Below are positions 49,346 through 59,799 of a stretch of 64,000 bases of DNA, one piece after another. The stretch covers positions 33,621 to 97,620 of the forward strand of contig CAUYUJ010001743.1 in assembly GCA_963575745.1 (NCBI GenBank). The letters are read 5' to 3'. Under the pieces are notes generated by a model, which saw only the letters and a list, made by a program, of their open reading frames with translations, ran no database searches and was not told the origin of the DNA. Made by a program: the position numbers and the translations under genes. Every line of letters begins with the position of its first letter. Position 1 is the first letter of the stretch. Source of the stretch: Prorocentrum cordatum (lineage: Eukaryota > Sar > Dinophyceae > Prorocentrales > Prorocentraceae).

Positions 49346-50003
49346 GCAGAGACTGCTCGGGGAAGGACCGTGCAACCAGAAACTTTCGGAGGCCCGCGCA
49401 TGCTTTGGACCGGCGCTGGGCCCGCCTCTCCACGCCGCCTCCCCGGCGCGCGGATCACGCCGGGGGGCGGCGCGGGAGGCACTGGCCTGGAGGGGGTCCA
49501 CAGCACCGACCCGAGAAATCTGGGCGAAACTCTGAAAGTTGATGTTTACGCCATTGCTTGCTCTTCGATCGGGCGCGCCCCTCAAGGACGTGGAGATGGC
49601 CCTTAGCGCTGAGGCGTGGAAGTGCCCCAAGGGCGTTGGCGTGGAAATTGCCCCTAGCGCTGGGGCGTGCCTCCATGCTTCTCCACTCCCCCTTGCCCTC
49701 CTCTTCCTCCTCTCTTCCTCCTCTCCCATCCCCTGTGGAAGTCAGCCGAAGACGGTCGAACATCTAAGACGATCGACGACCACCGTCGCCGCTTTTCCGC
49801 CGGACTCAGCGCAAGCGCCGATGGCGCGGGCCCGCACGCGCCGCGCGGAGCAGTCCACCACGAGGCCGAGTGCGGCCTCGCGGCGGGGGGCTTCTCCTCG
49901 TCTCGCCTCCATTCCTCCTCGCTCGCCCCTCCTTGTCCTCCTCCTGGCTCCCCTCCTCCTCCTCCTCCTCCTCCTCCTCCTCCTCCACTCCCTTTCTTTA
50001 TAA
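49345..50003. other. GC-rich flank ending in (TCC)n
   Basis: No exon recognised. A pyrimidine-rich patch lies at 49690-49730 and (TCC)n at about 49950-49988, right beside the first terminal repeat of the YR retroelement. Confidence 0.4.
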
Positions 50004-50387
50004 ATGTGTGGGGCAGGCGGGGGGGGTGAGCGAAAACTTACTGAATTAAGGAGAAAACTCTTTCCCTCTTCATCGGCCAAAGCTGTTGACAGAGCTTAAA
50101 CTCCGATGGGCATATGTATTTATATCTACAGAGGCCTCTGCACGGAACTCGAAAGGTATACTCTCTTTTGCACGGACCGTCCCCCCCACGCCAGAGCACA
50201 GACCGCACCCCGAGGCCAGAGCTGGATTCGCAGACCACCATCCGCAGACTGGGGTCGACCACCATCCGAAAGACTGGGGCCAGAACGCTCCACGGCCTCG
50301 GGGGCCAGGGGAGGCTCGACGGCCTTGGGGGGGGCCCAGCAAAGAGAACCCCCTGAGAGCCCAGCAGGACCTTGCCCATGAAGCTCG
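50004..50387 (-). repeat. Terminal repeat B2 of the YR retroelement
   Basis: 384 bp starting ATGTGTGGGGCAGGCGGG and ending CTTGCCCATGAAGCTCG on the plus strand. Nearly identical to B1 at 50523-50913, which differs by a TATATA insertion, one extra G and a few substitutions. Confidence 0.85.
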
Positions 50388-50438
50388 AGCTCTCGCGAGA
50401 CTTAATTACACTTGCCACTTAGGGCGGTATGCGGGTGG

Positions 50439-50524
50439 GCCAGAACAGCTGCCATGCAAGCGAAAGCGGCCGAAGTGACACGCTACCCCCCCGACGCCCA
50501 CACATCTTCCGTAAACGTATACAT
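50439..50524 (-). repeat. Terminal repeat A2 of the YR retroelement
   Basis: 86 bp (GCCAGAACAGCTGCCATGCA to CTTCCGTAAACGTATACAT). It matches A1 at 57819-57904 with a single A/G difference. A 51-bp segment (50388-50438) between A2 and B2 is not found elsewhere in the window. Confidence 0.9.
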
Positions 50525-50913
50525 GTGTGGGGCAGGCGGGGGGGGGTGAGCGAAAGCTTACTGAATTAAGGAGAAAACTCTTTCCCTCTTCATCGGCCAA
50601 AGCTGTTGACAGAGCTTAAACTCCGATGGGCATATGTATTTATATCTACAGAGGCCTCTGCACGGAGCTCGAAAGGTATATATATACTCTCTTTTGCACG
50701 GACCGTCCCCCCCACGCCAGAGCACAGACCGCACCCCGAGGCCAGAGCTGGATTCGCAGACCACCATCCGCAGACTGGGGTCGACCACCATCCGAAAGAC
50801 TGGGGCCAGAACGCTCCACGGCCTCGGGGGCCAGGGGAGGCTCGACGGCCTTGGGGGGGGCCCAGCAAAGAGAACCCCCTGAGAGCCCAGCAGGACCTTG
50901 CCCATGAAGCTCG
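50523..50913 (-). repeat. Terminal repeat B1 of the YR retroelement
   Basis: 391-bp copy of B2, joined directly to A2. Beyond 50913 it diverges from B2 and runs into the recombinase end. Confidence 0.85.
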
Positions 50914-51029
50914 CCAACTCTCGAAGCTCTCCATTCGGTGTTTTTCCTCTGGCCGTAGGCCGAAGAAATATCAAGACTGGCGACGGCAGCTCTGGCAGCA
51001 GCTCGCACCAGTCACGAAAGATTAGTTGC

Positions 51030-51750
51030 AGCAGGTCACGGGCTGCAAAACGCACAGACACGAGACAAGTCTCCCGACGGCAGGTAGCACGGGCGTGGTA
51101 CTCCGCGCGTCAGGCTGTAAAGTGACAGGGCGAGGTGCAGGCGCCGATCTGCTGGAGCCAAGCACGGAACAAGTCAAGGAAGGCGCGCGTTGCAGGGCCA
51201 AAGCCGGCACGCACGCCGCAGCTGTGGAGGGCGACTGCGCCAGCCAGCGGGTCGTCGAGCGTGGCCTGCTCCCGCGCGCTCTTCTGGCCGGACGCATTGG
51301 CCCAGGGCAATGACGCGCGCCTCGGGCACAGGGTTCAGAAAGATGATGCGCTGCACGGCCCCAAATTCTCGCCAGTGCGAAGACAGAGTGGAAGGCCACG
51401 AGCAGCACGGCCGCGAAAGCCACCCGTTCGGCGGCTGGCGCTTAATCCGCCAACGCCGTGCAGAGCTGGGCAGGCATCGGCGGCGCGCGCTGAGGGATCT
51501 CCAGTCTTCTAGACTGTCAGCAGCTGCTAAGCCACAGGATAGCGGCGCCTCACCTCAGCACGTGCTGCACGCCGCTGAGGGTGTCATTGGCAAGACTATG
51601 TGTGCACCCTTTCCGGCCCACAAGTGCGCAGGGTAAACGCGCCGGCAAACGCAATAACGTTCTACGTCAAAGGCAGCGGCAGACCATTGGCAGCAAGGTA
51701 GTCAACATAAAGCTGAGCGCCAGTGTCGAGGCGCTCATCCTGGCGTTTTC
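51030..51750 (-). pseudogene. Tyrosine-recombinase-like segment of the YR retroelement (frame-broken)
   Basis: Minus-strand fragments in three frames follow one another: RLDTGAQLYVDYLAANGL (near 51680), AVLLVAFHSVFALARIWG (near 51390), NPVPEARVIALGQ (near 51320), then ASGQKSAREQATLDDPLAG and FLDLFRAWLQQIG (51150-51300). The order and LLxFH...R..EI-like pattern fit the catalytic region of DIRS-type phage-integrase recombinases. The catalytic R, HxxR and Tyr could not be located with certainty, so the identity rests on context and partial similarity. Confidence 0.5.
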
Positions 51751-51829
51751 TCCGTCTCTCCAGCCCAGCTCCGGCAGCGCGGCGGTCAGCAGGGTCACTC
51801 GCATCCCCTATCGCGGAGACGCGCGGGGG

Positions 51830-52250
51830 GGCGTCCGCGGGGCTCCGAGCCGACGGCGCGAAGCCGAAGACCGCCTGCGCGCCGATCGCCAGCTCCCACG
51901 CCGAGAGGGTCCGCATCACCATGGAACACAGGACTGCTGAAGCGGTGCTTGGACAGCACACCGCGTTGACTATGCTGCCGAGCAGGTGCAGGAAGACGCG
52001 CTGGCGGCGGCGCCTTGACCGCTTCGCCATGGGGAAACATCATCGGCGCGCCCTGGCACCTGACAGCGTTGACGTAACCCGCTGCATCCCACAGTGGCTG
52101 CCTGGTGGGCCAATGTCTGGGGCGAACTCTTCCCGCGGGGAGATCTCGTTGAGCGTCTCCCAGGCCCCAGCGGTTCTGATGTGCGCACTGTTATTCCGGG
52201 ACCCCATGACGAGCTCCTGACGATGCGTCTGGACGCGTCCAGCTCGCATT
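51830..52250 (-). pseudogene. RNase H-like segment of the YR retroelement (frame-broken)
   Basis: GAWETLNEISPREEFAPDIG (near 52140-52190), then in another frame QRVFLHLLGSIVNAV (near 51970-52005) and ARSPADAPPR (near 51840). This matches the DIRS-type RNase H pattern W...N.FPW...HIN...FLHL.DS.V...NPAD.PSR in order and spacing. The usual Asp in LHLLDS is Gly. At least two frame changes occur. Confidence 0.6.
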
Positions 52251-52679
52251 ACTCCTCCACGTCAGGCCTCGCAAGCTCTGTCAAGAGGATGTTGTACGGC
52301 ACGCCTGGCCGGTCCCACAGTGGCAGATGAGCAGGGCCCCGCGCAGCGACACCAACCTCTGCAGGAGAGCTGGTTGTATGCGGATCCAACCAGCGAGCAG
52401 GGCAACAGCGCCCTCCCGTGACCTCACGGAGATCGCCGAGAAGGGGGGTTGCCTCACTGCGAGGCAGCCAGGGCCCACTGCCGAGACACACGACCCACGT
52501 AGATGGGACCGCCAGCGCGTCCAGTATGGCGCGCAGGCCCTCGTCGATCTCGGAGCGGCCCCAGTGCAGCGACGGCGCGTCGCCGGCCCACAGCATCTCG
52601 CCGCCAGCCCACGCTCGCGCACTGCGCGCAGCTCACCCAGCGAGGGCACTGAGACCAGCCGCCCAGCACCGAAGGCCCA

Positions 52680-53720
52680 GTGGCCGATCATCCCGGCCAC
52701 CACCTCGCACTGGAAGGAGTTGCCCGCGAGGGACTGTTGAAGAGCATCGTACTTGGCGGGCTCGATCTCCGCCTCGCTGCTCATCATGCACGGCACAGTG
52801 TGGCCCTCCGGGCAGACCATCAGCTTCTCTCGTATCCTGGCGTCAGACGGCTCGACGCGGTCGCCCGCCCAGTGCAAGCACCGCTTGCCACGGAACTGGT
52901 AGGGCGGCGAAGCGAAGCCACCCGTCTCCCAGCTCGCCAGCTCCGCAGTGCCGCACTCCTCAATGCCCGCCAGCCTGGGGCGCAGCTGCGAGCACGGCAT
53001 CCAGCGCCCGAAGGTCGGCAGCAGCTCGCCCCACAGCGGGACCTGAACACGCAGCCTCGGCTGGGAGCCACTCCTCGAGCGGCGGCCGCTCCGCCTCCAG
53101 CGCCGCCCCGCAGGCGCACCGCGCGTCCTGGGTCTTGGCCCGCACCACGACGGGTACAGCCTCGAACGACGGCAGGAAGCCCCACGAGACCCAGTGGAGC
53201 CGCGGACGTCGGACCCAGCCGACATCCAGCCACGATCTCCGGCAGGGTGCGGCCGAAGAGCTGGTTCGGGCGCATCGCGTCGCACTCGGGCACCGACATG
53301 ACGTTCTCCCCGACGAAGACGATCGACGCCTCCGGCATGGCCGCCGCAGCATATCCTCGACCCGCACCATGTGGTCGGCAGGCCCGCCCGCGGGTCGTCG
53401 AGGCCCCGCCGAGCGACGTCGGACCCGCGAAGACCCAGCGCGGGAAGCCACCCACCACCAGCACGCACGACACGCGGCCCCGGGCGCGTAGCAGGGCTGC
53501 CATGGCCGCCGGGTCCGCCTCCATCACGTCCCCCAGGTGCTGCCAGCTGGGGTAGCTGCGCCGAGCCATCCGCATCGCCGGGGGGCCAACCCGAACGGTA
53601 GGCGCACGGCAGGGACCAGTCCGAGGGCCTCGGAAACCCGGCACCCGCCGACGATCCCGCCGAAGCCACTCACGAGGCCAGCCACCTCCTCGCATGCGGC
53701 GTCCGCTGGTCGCCGCCACC
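52680..53720 (-). pseudogene. DNA (cytosine-5) methyltransferase domain carried by the retroelement (frame-broken)
   Basis: Minus-strand motifs in order: motif I-like GFGGIVGGCRVSEALGL (about 53680-53640); YPSWQHLGDVMEADPA (53560-53510); motif IV region VLVVGGFPRW (near 53450); RRGLDDPRAGL (near 53395); motif VI VFVGENVMSVP (near 53310); a target-recognition-like region with KTQDARCACG; SPPYQFRGKRCLHW and PSDARIREKLMVCPEGHT (52910-52800); motif X AGNSFQCEVVAG (near 52715). C5-MTases methylate cytosine through the Cys of motif IV PCQ. Here that position reads PRW with a frame change beside it, so activity is probably lost. At least four frame switches are needed. Family assignment is strong from motif order. 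Confidence 0.75.
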
Positions 53721-54099
53721 CCTCGGGCAGCGCGCGCCCGCGGTCGGAGAAGGCGTCGCCATAGATCACGGCGCCAGAGGCCAGGGCGAGGGCTCGCGGG
53801 CCGCTTCCGGGCGAGGGCCCAGCTGGCCGCCAGCGGCCGCCAAGAAGAAGCGAACTCGAACTCAGCGGCCCAGCAGAATGCGCACCGCCCGCCTCCTGGC
53901 CCGTCTCAAGCGCAGCGTCCACAGCGTGAGGCTGGCCATCACGGTCAGGCAGCCCGTGGAGGCTGCCGAGCGCCCTCGACCAAGTCGACGGGCACCCCCA
54001 AGGTTGTCGTTCACAGCACTTGATGGATACCCTCGGCTGGCGACCCCGGGGGGCCCGCAGCCGCGTAGCAGGCGCGGCCCTCGGAGATGAGCTCGGGCA

Positions 54100-54970
54100 C
54101 CGTCTCTGCAGCGTCGCGGCCGCGGACTTGCTCACGATCTCTACGACCTCCAGGTTGTCAATGTAGACCATCCGCGCCGCACGGCATGGATCCTCCACGC
54201 TGAACGGCAGCCTCGGCGTCGAGTGACCTCCCCGCTGGGCGGCAGCCCGCGAGGGACAGAGGTACTCCGCCGCAGCAGGTTGCGGTGGAGGTGGGTCGTC
54301 ACGGCCGCGGAACTGATCCAGCCCAGGCCGACCACCCGCAAGCAGATGCGCGCGGCCCCGCCGTCCTTCAGGCCAAGCGAGTCCGAGGGGGCGGCGGAGC
54401 CAACAACGGTTTAAGGCCGCCGCGCAGGCGACACGCGAATGCGTAGAAGAAGGCCTCCTTGCCCGCGCCGCGCCACAGCAGACCCTCCGACTCGGACAGC
54501 GCCAGGCCGTTCAGCTGGATCATGGTCGGGAGCTCGGGGGCGACTCCCACGATGCACTCCTGGCACGTGTTCGACGGGATAAGGTTGGTGGTCAGCCTCA
54601 GGGTCGGCCGGCGCCTGCGCTGCAGACCGCGGGCACGCCGCGCAACTTGGGCACCCCGAAAGCCCCGTGCACGTCCGGCAGCGTCAGCTCGTCCAGCCCC
54701 TGCTCCAGCGCCAGCCAATGTGGCGCCGAGATCTCGTTCCCGCCGCAGACGATCATGGATCCTTCAGCCGCGCTTCCAGTCGAGAACTGGTGACAGAGCC
54801 GACTCGGCCCGTGTAGCCATGTGGAGGCGGCGACCGAGAGCGGCCAGGGCTGCCTCCCGCGCGGTCTAGGTCCGACCTCGACGGGGTCTGGCCAGCCTCG
54901 GGGGAGCCGAACCAAGCCTCCCAGTTCAGCGTCAGGACAGCGACCACCCGTCTGCAGTGTAGTCCTTCCC
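54100..54970 (-). pseudogene. DIRS-like reverse transcriptase segment (frame-broken)
   Basis: In order on the minus strand: PHWLALEQGLDELTLPDVHG and AFGVPKLRGVP (54720-54625), NLIPSNTCQECIVG (54600-54550), LPTMIQLNGLALSESEGLLW (54535-54475), VVGLGWISSAAVTTHLHRNL (54340-54280), and VYIDNLEVVEIV (54170-54130). The last is a YxDD-type box with Asn in the final position. The pattern NL.P.N...LP....L...E.LLW is that of DIRS/YR-type RTs rather than LINE RTs. Two or more frame shifts separate the segments. Confidence 0.65.
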
Positions 54971-57818
54971 ACTCCTTGTCGCTAAGAATGGGTCCTCGCC
55001 CTGCTGGACGATCTGGGACCTGATGAAAGAAGGGTGCGGTAACGGCAACAGATCTCGCTGAAGCCGACCTCCCATGTCGGCCGAATGCTCGCGTGGCTTT
55101 ATCTCGAGGGAATATCCAGTGGAGCGAACGGAAGGAGCCTGGGAACTCGCGGACTACATTCAACCTCATGGGGACCACGTCGGAAAAGTTCTCACAGAGG
55201 GTCACTCCCCGCGCCAGCCCACGGGCCCCACCCTGCCAGCGGCTCTGCCCTGTCGCAGCCGGCAACCGTGCTGCAGATCGGCGGGCACGGCGAGGATGCT
55301 GGGCGGCCCGCGGTGGCAGCATCATGACGCCCAGGAACCAGTCCCGAAGACGGCGAGCGCAACGGCGAAGTCCAGGGCGGTCTGCACGAGCGGGCAACCT
55401 CGGCACGCGCGGTCACATCCGCACGCGCTCCGTCAGCGCCGGCACCACCAGCTCGCTGCCTCGCTCTCGCCGCAGGAAGGCCGCCTCGACCTCGGCCCGG
55501 GTGCCTCCTGCCGCCGCGGCGGCGGTCGAAAAGGGGGGGGGGGCCTGGCCTCCTAGCGGACCTTGCCGCGGGCCCGCTGCCGCCGCAGCCGCGGGCCAGT
55601 CCTGCCCGAAGACGTGGCGCTCCGAGCTCGCCGCCAGAGAGACGCGCCTCGGCTCGTGCGCCACCCTCAGGTGCGGGCTGGCGCCTCGAGGCGTCCTCAG
55701 CGAGCCCAGAGATGGCGGCCTGCCCGCGCTGCCTGAGCGCGCTGCGCCTGGGCGGCCCGCGGGCGGGGCTGCGCCTGGGGCCCTGCCCAAGGCCCAGCTG
55801 GGCCAACCGCCCGCAGGGGAAGAAGCGGCCACGGCCGCGCCCGCTGCTCCTGCCGCGACCGCGGCTCTGCTGGTGGCTCGGCGAGGGCGAGTCGGCTCTG
55901 CCGCTTCCGCGCCCGCCTCCTCGGGTCGGGCTTGACGCTCGCCCTGGCCCCTGCCACCGAGCTTGCCGCAGCTCTTGGCGTCCAGCAGCCTCCTGCGCAG
56001 CATCGCCACGTGCCGCGCCAGGCCCTGCTCGCCCATCGAGGCCAAGAAGAGCCGCGCGTCCGGCACGACCCCAGCTCGCTCGCCATCCGCCAGTGCGCGT
56101 CGGCCAGGGACAGCTCCAGAACCTCGAACCTCCGCAGAGCACGTCGCACAACTCCGCCAGGCATCCGTCCTCCAGCGAGTCCAGCACGGTCGCCAGCGCC
56201 TGCAGCACACGCTGAGTGTTGTTTAGCATATGCCCTGGAGGGTGATGGCCGAACACCACGACCCGCAAGTATCCCATGACCTTCGCACGAGCCTCTGAGC
56301 GGCCCGCCCCTCTTCCTGCAGACCCCTGCCGCGGCTGATGTTCTTCATCATCGCCTCGTCGTGAAGGGCACTTGGGCGCTTCGCCACCAGCAGCCGTACG
56401 CTGCCGACGCAGGAGGGGGGCCTCGCCAAGACGCGACTCTCCGTCGTCGTCCCTGTGCGAGCCTGGGGCGCCCCGGGGGCAGCGTCGACCGCGGCCGCCA
56501 GCGGCGCCGCCGGGCGTCGTCGCTGCACCCTGCGTGCGCGCCGCGGCAGCACCCGCCAGGCGGACGGAGGTCGGGCCTCCGAGGGGGGCGCCCCCTGCCA
56601 AGGCCACGCCGCCGCCGGGCCCGCCGAAGATGCTCGGGCGCACCCATGGCTCCACGAACGCGCGGTTCAAGCGCAGCCGCAGCCACTCGACGTGCGGGAC
56701 TCCTCGGCCAGGCTCGGCGGGCTCCCCGCACAGTGCCGGTCCCTGCCCGCGCGAGCGCAGGAGGCTGCAGGCCCAGCGCCGCGCGGCGGGGACAGGCCAT
56801 CCAGCTGCTTCGCCTCGACCGCCAGCGACGCTCTCCTGAACTGGGCGCATCGTACTGCTCAGAGCGCCCGTGGCCCCGATCTCCTCTTACCTCGAACGAG
56901 GCAGTCCCGCTGATGCCCCCAGCTGCAACCAAGGTCAGGAGCACGAGATTCGCACCTCGGTGCCAGGCGGCACCAGGCAGGGCCACGGGCTGCCGCCACG
57001 GACCGCCCACGAGAGTCCCAGCCGCGCGCTGGCCGTGGGGGGCGTCCGGCTCGCCTGCCACCGCGATCGGCAGTCCATGGATCGTCGGCCCCCAGGTGCC
57101 GCACGTGGAGGAGGGCCACCAGGGGGGGGAGGCCGACGCCGCCGTCCACGAGTGCCCCCACCAGCGCAGAGCCCACGTCGCCGAGGGGAAGCCTCCGCCC
57201 CAGGCACGGCGCCGCCACCCGGGGGCGCCTCAGCACCCGCGCCGCCTCCGAGGTCGGGCAGGCCGGGCAGCGCCGTCAGGCCAGGCGCCGCAGATGCGCC
57301 AGCGCCCTCGCCGCGGGCGCGGCCGCCGTAGCACCGCCGACCGCCGCAGCCGCCGCCAGGCCGGAGCACCCGCGGGAAGGCGACGGCGCCTCCGCCTCTC
57401 TCCGCGGCTCCTCGCCCGAGGCCGCCGGCGCCGCGCCCTCGGCTGCGGCCGCGCGCACGGCCCCAGGACTTTCGCCTTAGCCTTAGCCTCGGCCCTGCCC
57501 CTGGCGACGGCCCTCGCCTTTGACGATCTCGACCCCCCAGGCCGGCGAGCGCGAAGAGCAGCGCGTCCGAGACCCGGGCGGGCACGAGCAGCACCGCCCT
57601 CTCCTCCACGCCGAGGCGGGCGTGCCACCCCGCCTGCTGGGTCAGCCCGATGACGTAGCCCAGCTCGCAGACCTCCAGGAGGGCTCCGCCTTCGGCCAGG
57701 GCCAGCGACTCCCCTTGGCCGAGGGGCCCAGCGCACCAGCCGCAGAGGCACACGGGCGGCGGGCGCGGCACGGTGGTCCTCGGGAGCGGATCTGCCCTCC
57801 CTGGGGGGCGCAAGACCA
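54971..57818 (-). pseudogene. N-terminal region of the YR retroelement, degraded and unassigned
   Basis: Protein-like fragments include ILSDKEWEGLHCRRVVAV (near 54990), LARGVTLCENFSDVVPMRLN (near 55190), VLQALATVLDSLEDGCLAEL (near 56190) and LLEVCELGYVIGLTQQAGWH (57680-57620). They sit in different frames, separated by Ala/Gly/Arg-rich sequence. No named domain is recognised; position suggests the gag-like or N-terminal part of the RT polyprotein. Confidence 0.4.
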
Positions 57819-57904
57819 GCCAGAACAGCTGCCATGCAAGCGAAAGCGGCCGAAATGACACGCTACCCCCCCGACGCCCACACATCTTCCGTAAACGTAT
57901 ACAT
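57819..57904 (-). repeat. Terminal repeat A1 of the YR retroelement
   Basis: The single copy of the A repeat at the element 5' end; 85 of 86 positions match A2 at 50439-50524. Confidence 0.9.
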
Positions 57905-58430
57905 AGCTTCTCGCTGTCGCACACCCCGAGGCCAACTTTTCGGGCAGGCCGGGCGTGTCGCCTGAGACTTCCTCACCGCGTATGACTCTGAAGCTGAAAA
58001 AGTGGCAATGGCTTCACAGATGGAGGGCGGAGGGCGGTTCCTTTTCAACATGTGGCTCTCGTCTTAGCGCCGCGCACATTCGTCCATAACATTTGGAAGA
58101 GTTTCACGGATTCCCATGAGCAGCGTACCAAAAACTGTGTTTTGGAGGGATTCAAGATTATGCGGGTGAAACAGTTATGTTGATTCGCGGTGTTGAAATC
58201 CCAAACATGTCGTTCTGGCACGATTCCAGATCGTAAAGACGCAGCAATCAGGTTGATCCGTGGCGTTGAAATCCCGCGAACACTGTTATGGCATGCTTCA
58301 TGGTCTTCAAGGGTGTCTTCCAACGAGGCAGTTCCCTCAATGGAAATGAACCGTTGCAGGGGCCTGTGAGGAGGGAGCTTGGAGGGAGGGTTGATTCCAA
58401 CATCGTTGATGACTCTTTGGTTTATACTGG
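57905..58430. other. Flank with a two-unit ~75-bp repeat, no gene seen
   Basis: TTGATTCGCGGTGTTGAAAT (near 58180) and TTGATCCGTGGCGTTGAAAT (near 58252) start two diverged units. No supported exon. Confidence 0.45.
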
Positions 58431-58560
58431 TCCTCCTCCTCCTCCTCCTCCTCCTCCTCCTCCATCTCTCCTCCTACTCCTCCGCCTCCTCCATTGCTTC
58501 TCCTCCTCGCTCTTACTGCTGCTCCTCCTCGCTCCCTCCTCTTCCTCGACCCCGTCCTCC
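58430..58560. repeat. (TCC)n pyrimidine tract
   Basis: TCC repeats with interruptions, downstream of the minus-strand gene at 58.6-59.1 kb. Confidence 0.85.
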
Positions 58561-58586
58561 GCCCTACTATTCAACTTTCCTCCCTC

Positions 58587-59143
58587 TTACGCAGTCCTAT
58601 TCAAGCCTCCTAGACGCCATTTGTTTACTGCTCCACGTGCCGCGTGACCTGGGTACTTGTCAGATTCGGCAGCATGATACGAAATGATTTTCGGTGGAGT
58701 GCGAGGTACCCCAACTTGCTGCAGCACCTGCTTGGCATAGCTCTCGTCAAATTCTTCCAGAAGTAGGAGCCACCGCAATTGTTATGCTTTGTGTTTTGAT
58801 TGGGCTGCCCCCCACAGGAGTGCATCGTGCCGGCTCAGATGCCATATGGGCGCGCAGCACAAACAAATCACCGCGATAACGAAGTCTTCAAACGCGCACG
58901 ACTGGACAACAACGGGCGGGGCATCGGCACCAACAGCCGACATGTGCTGAACATCCTTATCAACCTGAACCACGAGCACTCGTCCAGACTCTTTCCATGC
59001 TGTTATCATCGGGTGAATCTCGTCCGCGTGGCAGAAACGTGTGGATCATCTGCTGGGCGCGCTTTTGGCCCGAACGGTGCCTCTTGGCCGCTTCGTCTGA
59101 CAGCCTCGGCGAACGAGTCTCCGCCAGATCAGCCGCGGCCGAA
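58587..59143 (-). CDS. Unrecognised protein gene, two exons
   Basis: Exon 1 (about 58965-59143) encodes SDEAAKRHRSGQKRAQQMIH, FLPRGRDSPDDNSMERVW and TSARGS, and ends at a canonical donor, TTCAG|GTTGAT. After a 211-bp intron a pyrimidine-rich acceptor, CTTCTGGAAG|AA, opens exon 2 at 58753 in matching phase 1. Exon 2 encodes EFDESYAKQVLQQVGVPRTP and KIISYHAAESDKYPG, with a stop at 58587 unless a donor at CCCAG|GTCAC (near 58650) is used. Composition is natural, and phase and splice signals agree, so it is likely real. I recognise no domain. The first exon start and any upstream exons are not resolved; a stop precedes it in frame near 59150. Confidence 0.5.
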
Positions 59144-59390
59144 CTTTACCCTGTCGGTGCCCGCGGCCCGCCTGTGGCCACAGGCCCTCAACTCAGTGGC
59201 AGCCTCGGGCGCTCCTAGGTGCGCGTTTTTGCAGATTGAAAATTTGGTGTGCTTGTTTGATTGCCGAATCGTCCTTGGAACTTACCCCTACCTCACGGGC
59301 ACTGCATGTGGTGCGGTGGAAACAGTCTGCAATGCGCCGTACGTCTGACCGTTCTTCGCCCGCCTTGCCTGCCTTTCATCTAATACCTCC
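59144..59390. other. Possible upstream exon sequence, unresolved
   Basis: The minus strand has a short open stretch (ATELRACGHRRAAGTDR near 59155-59210) ending at a good donor, GACAGG|GTAAAG. No phase-consistent join to the next exon was found. Confidence 0.25.
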
Positions 59391-59680
59391 CCCTCGATCA
59401 ACTCCTCGCTGCCCATTCCCCTCCCGCCTGTCTTCCTCTTCGTCCTTTCCCCCTCGCCCCCTTCGCAACCCATCTTTCGCCTCCCCCCCCACCTCTTCCC
59501 CTCCCCCCCATCCGCACCCCCCCGCCTTGCCCATCCCGTCGCCCTCCCTCCCGCTCTCCCTGCCCGCTTCCCCCCAACAGCAACAGCAGCAACAACACCA
59601 CCACCAACAACAACAAAAACACCACCATAATCAACAACAACAACAACCACAACACCCGCAACGACTACAATCATTTTAAG
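59390..59680. repeat. Pyrimidine tract and (CAA/CAC)n microsatellite
   Basis: C/T-rich from 59390 to 59575, then CAACAACAC repeats to about 59665. Confidence 0.85.
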
Positions 59681-59799
59681 ACCGTTCGCTCTTACTGGCA
59701 CGCGTGTCTTGCCTTCTTTATATCCCAACCCTCGATACCCGCCCATTTCGTCGTCGATTGCACCCCCTTTCGAGAGGAATCTCTTCTTCGTCGGCCACT

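Larger units (their letters stand above)
50004..57904 (-). mobile_element. DIRS/Ngaro-like tyrosine-recombinase retroelement with DNA C5-methyltransferase, frame-broken
   Basis: In minus orientation the layout is A1 (57904-57819), an N-terminal region, RT (about 54970-54100), DNA cytosine methyltransferase (about 53720-52680), RNase H (about 52250-51830), a tyrosine-recombinase-like end (about 51750-51030), B1 (50913-50523), A2 (50524-50439) and B2 (50387-50004). The A1-internal-B1-A2-B2 order is the split direct repeat of Ngaro/PAT-type elements. No target-site duplication is evident, as expected for recombinase integration. The coding region switches frame many times. Confidence 0.75.

Noticed and set aside
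52418-53491. Long plus-strand open frames over the methyltransferase region
   Set aside because: They lie opposite ordered C5-MTase motifs and have Arg/Ser/Pro-rich composition typical of antisense GC-rich DNA.
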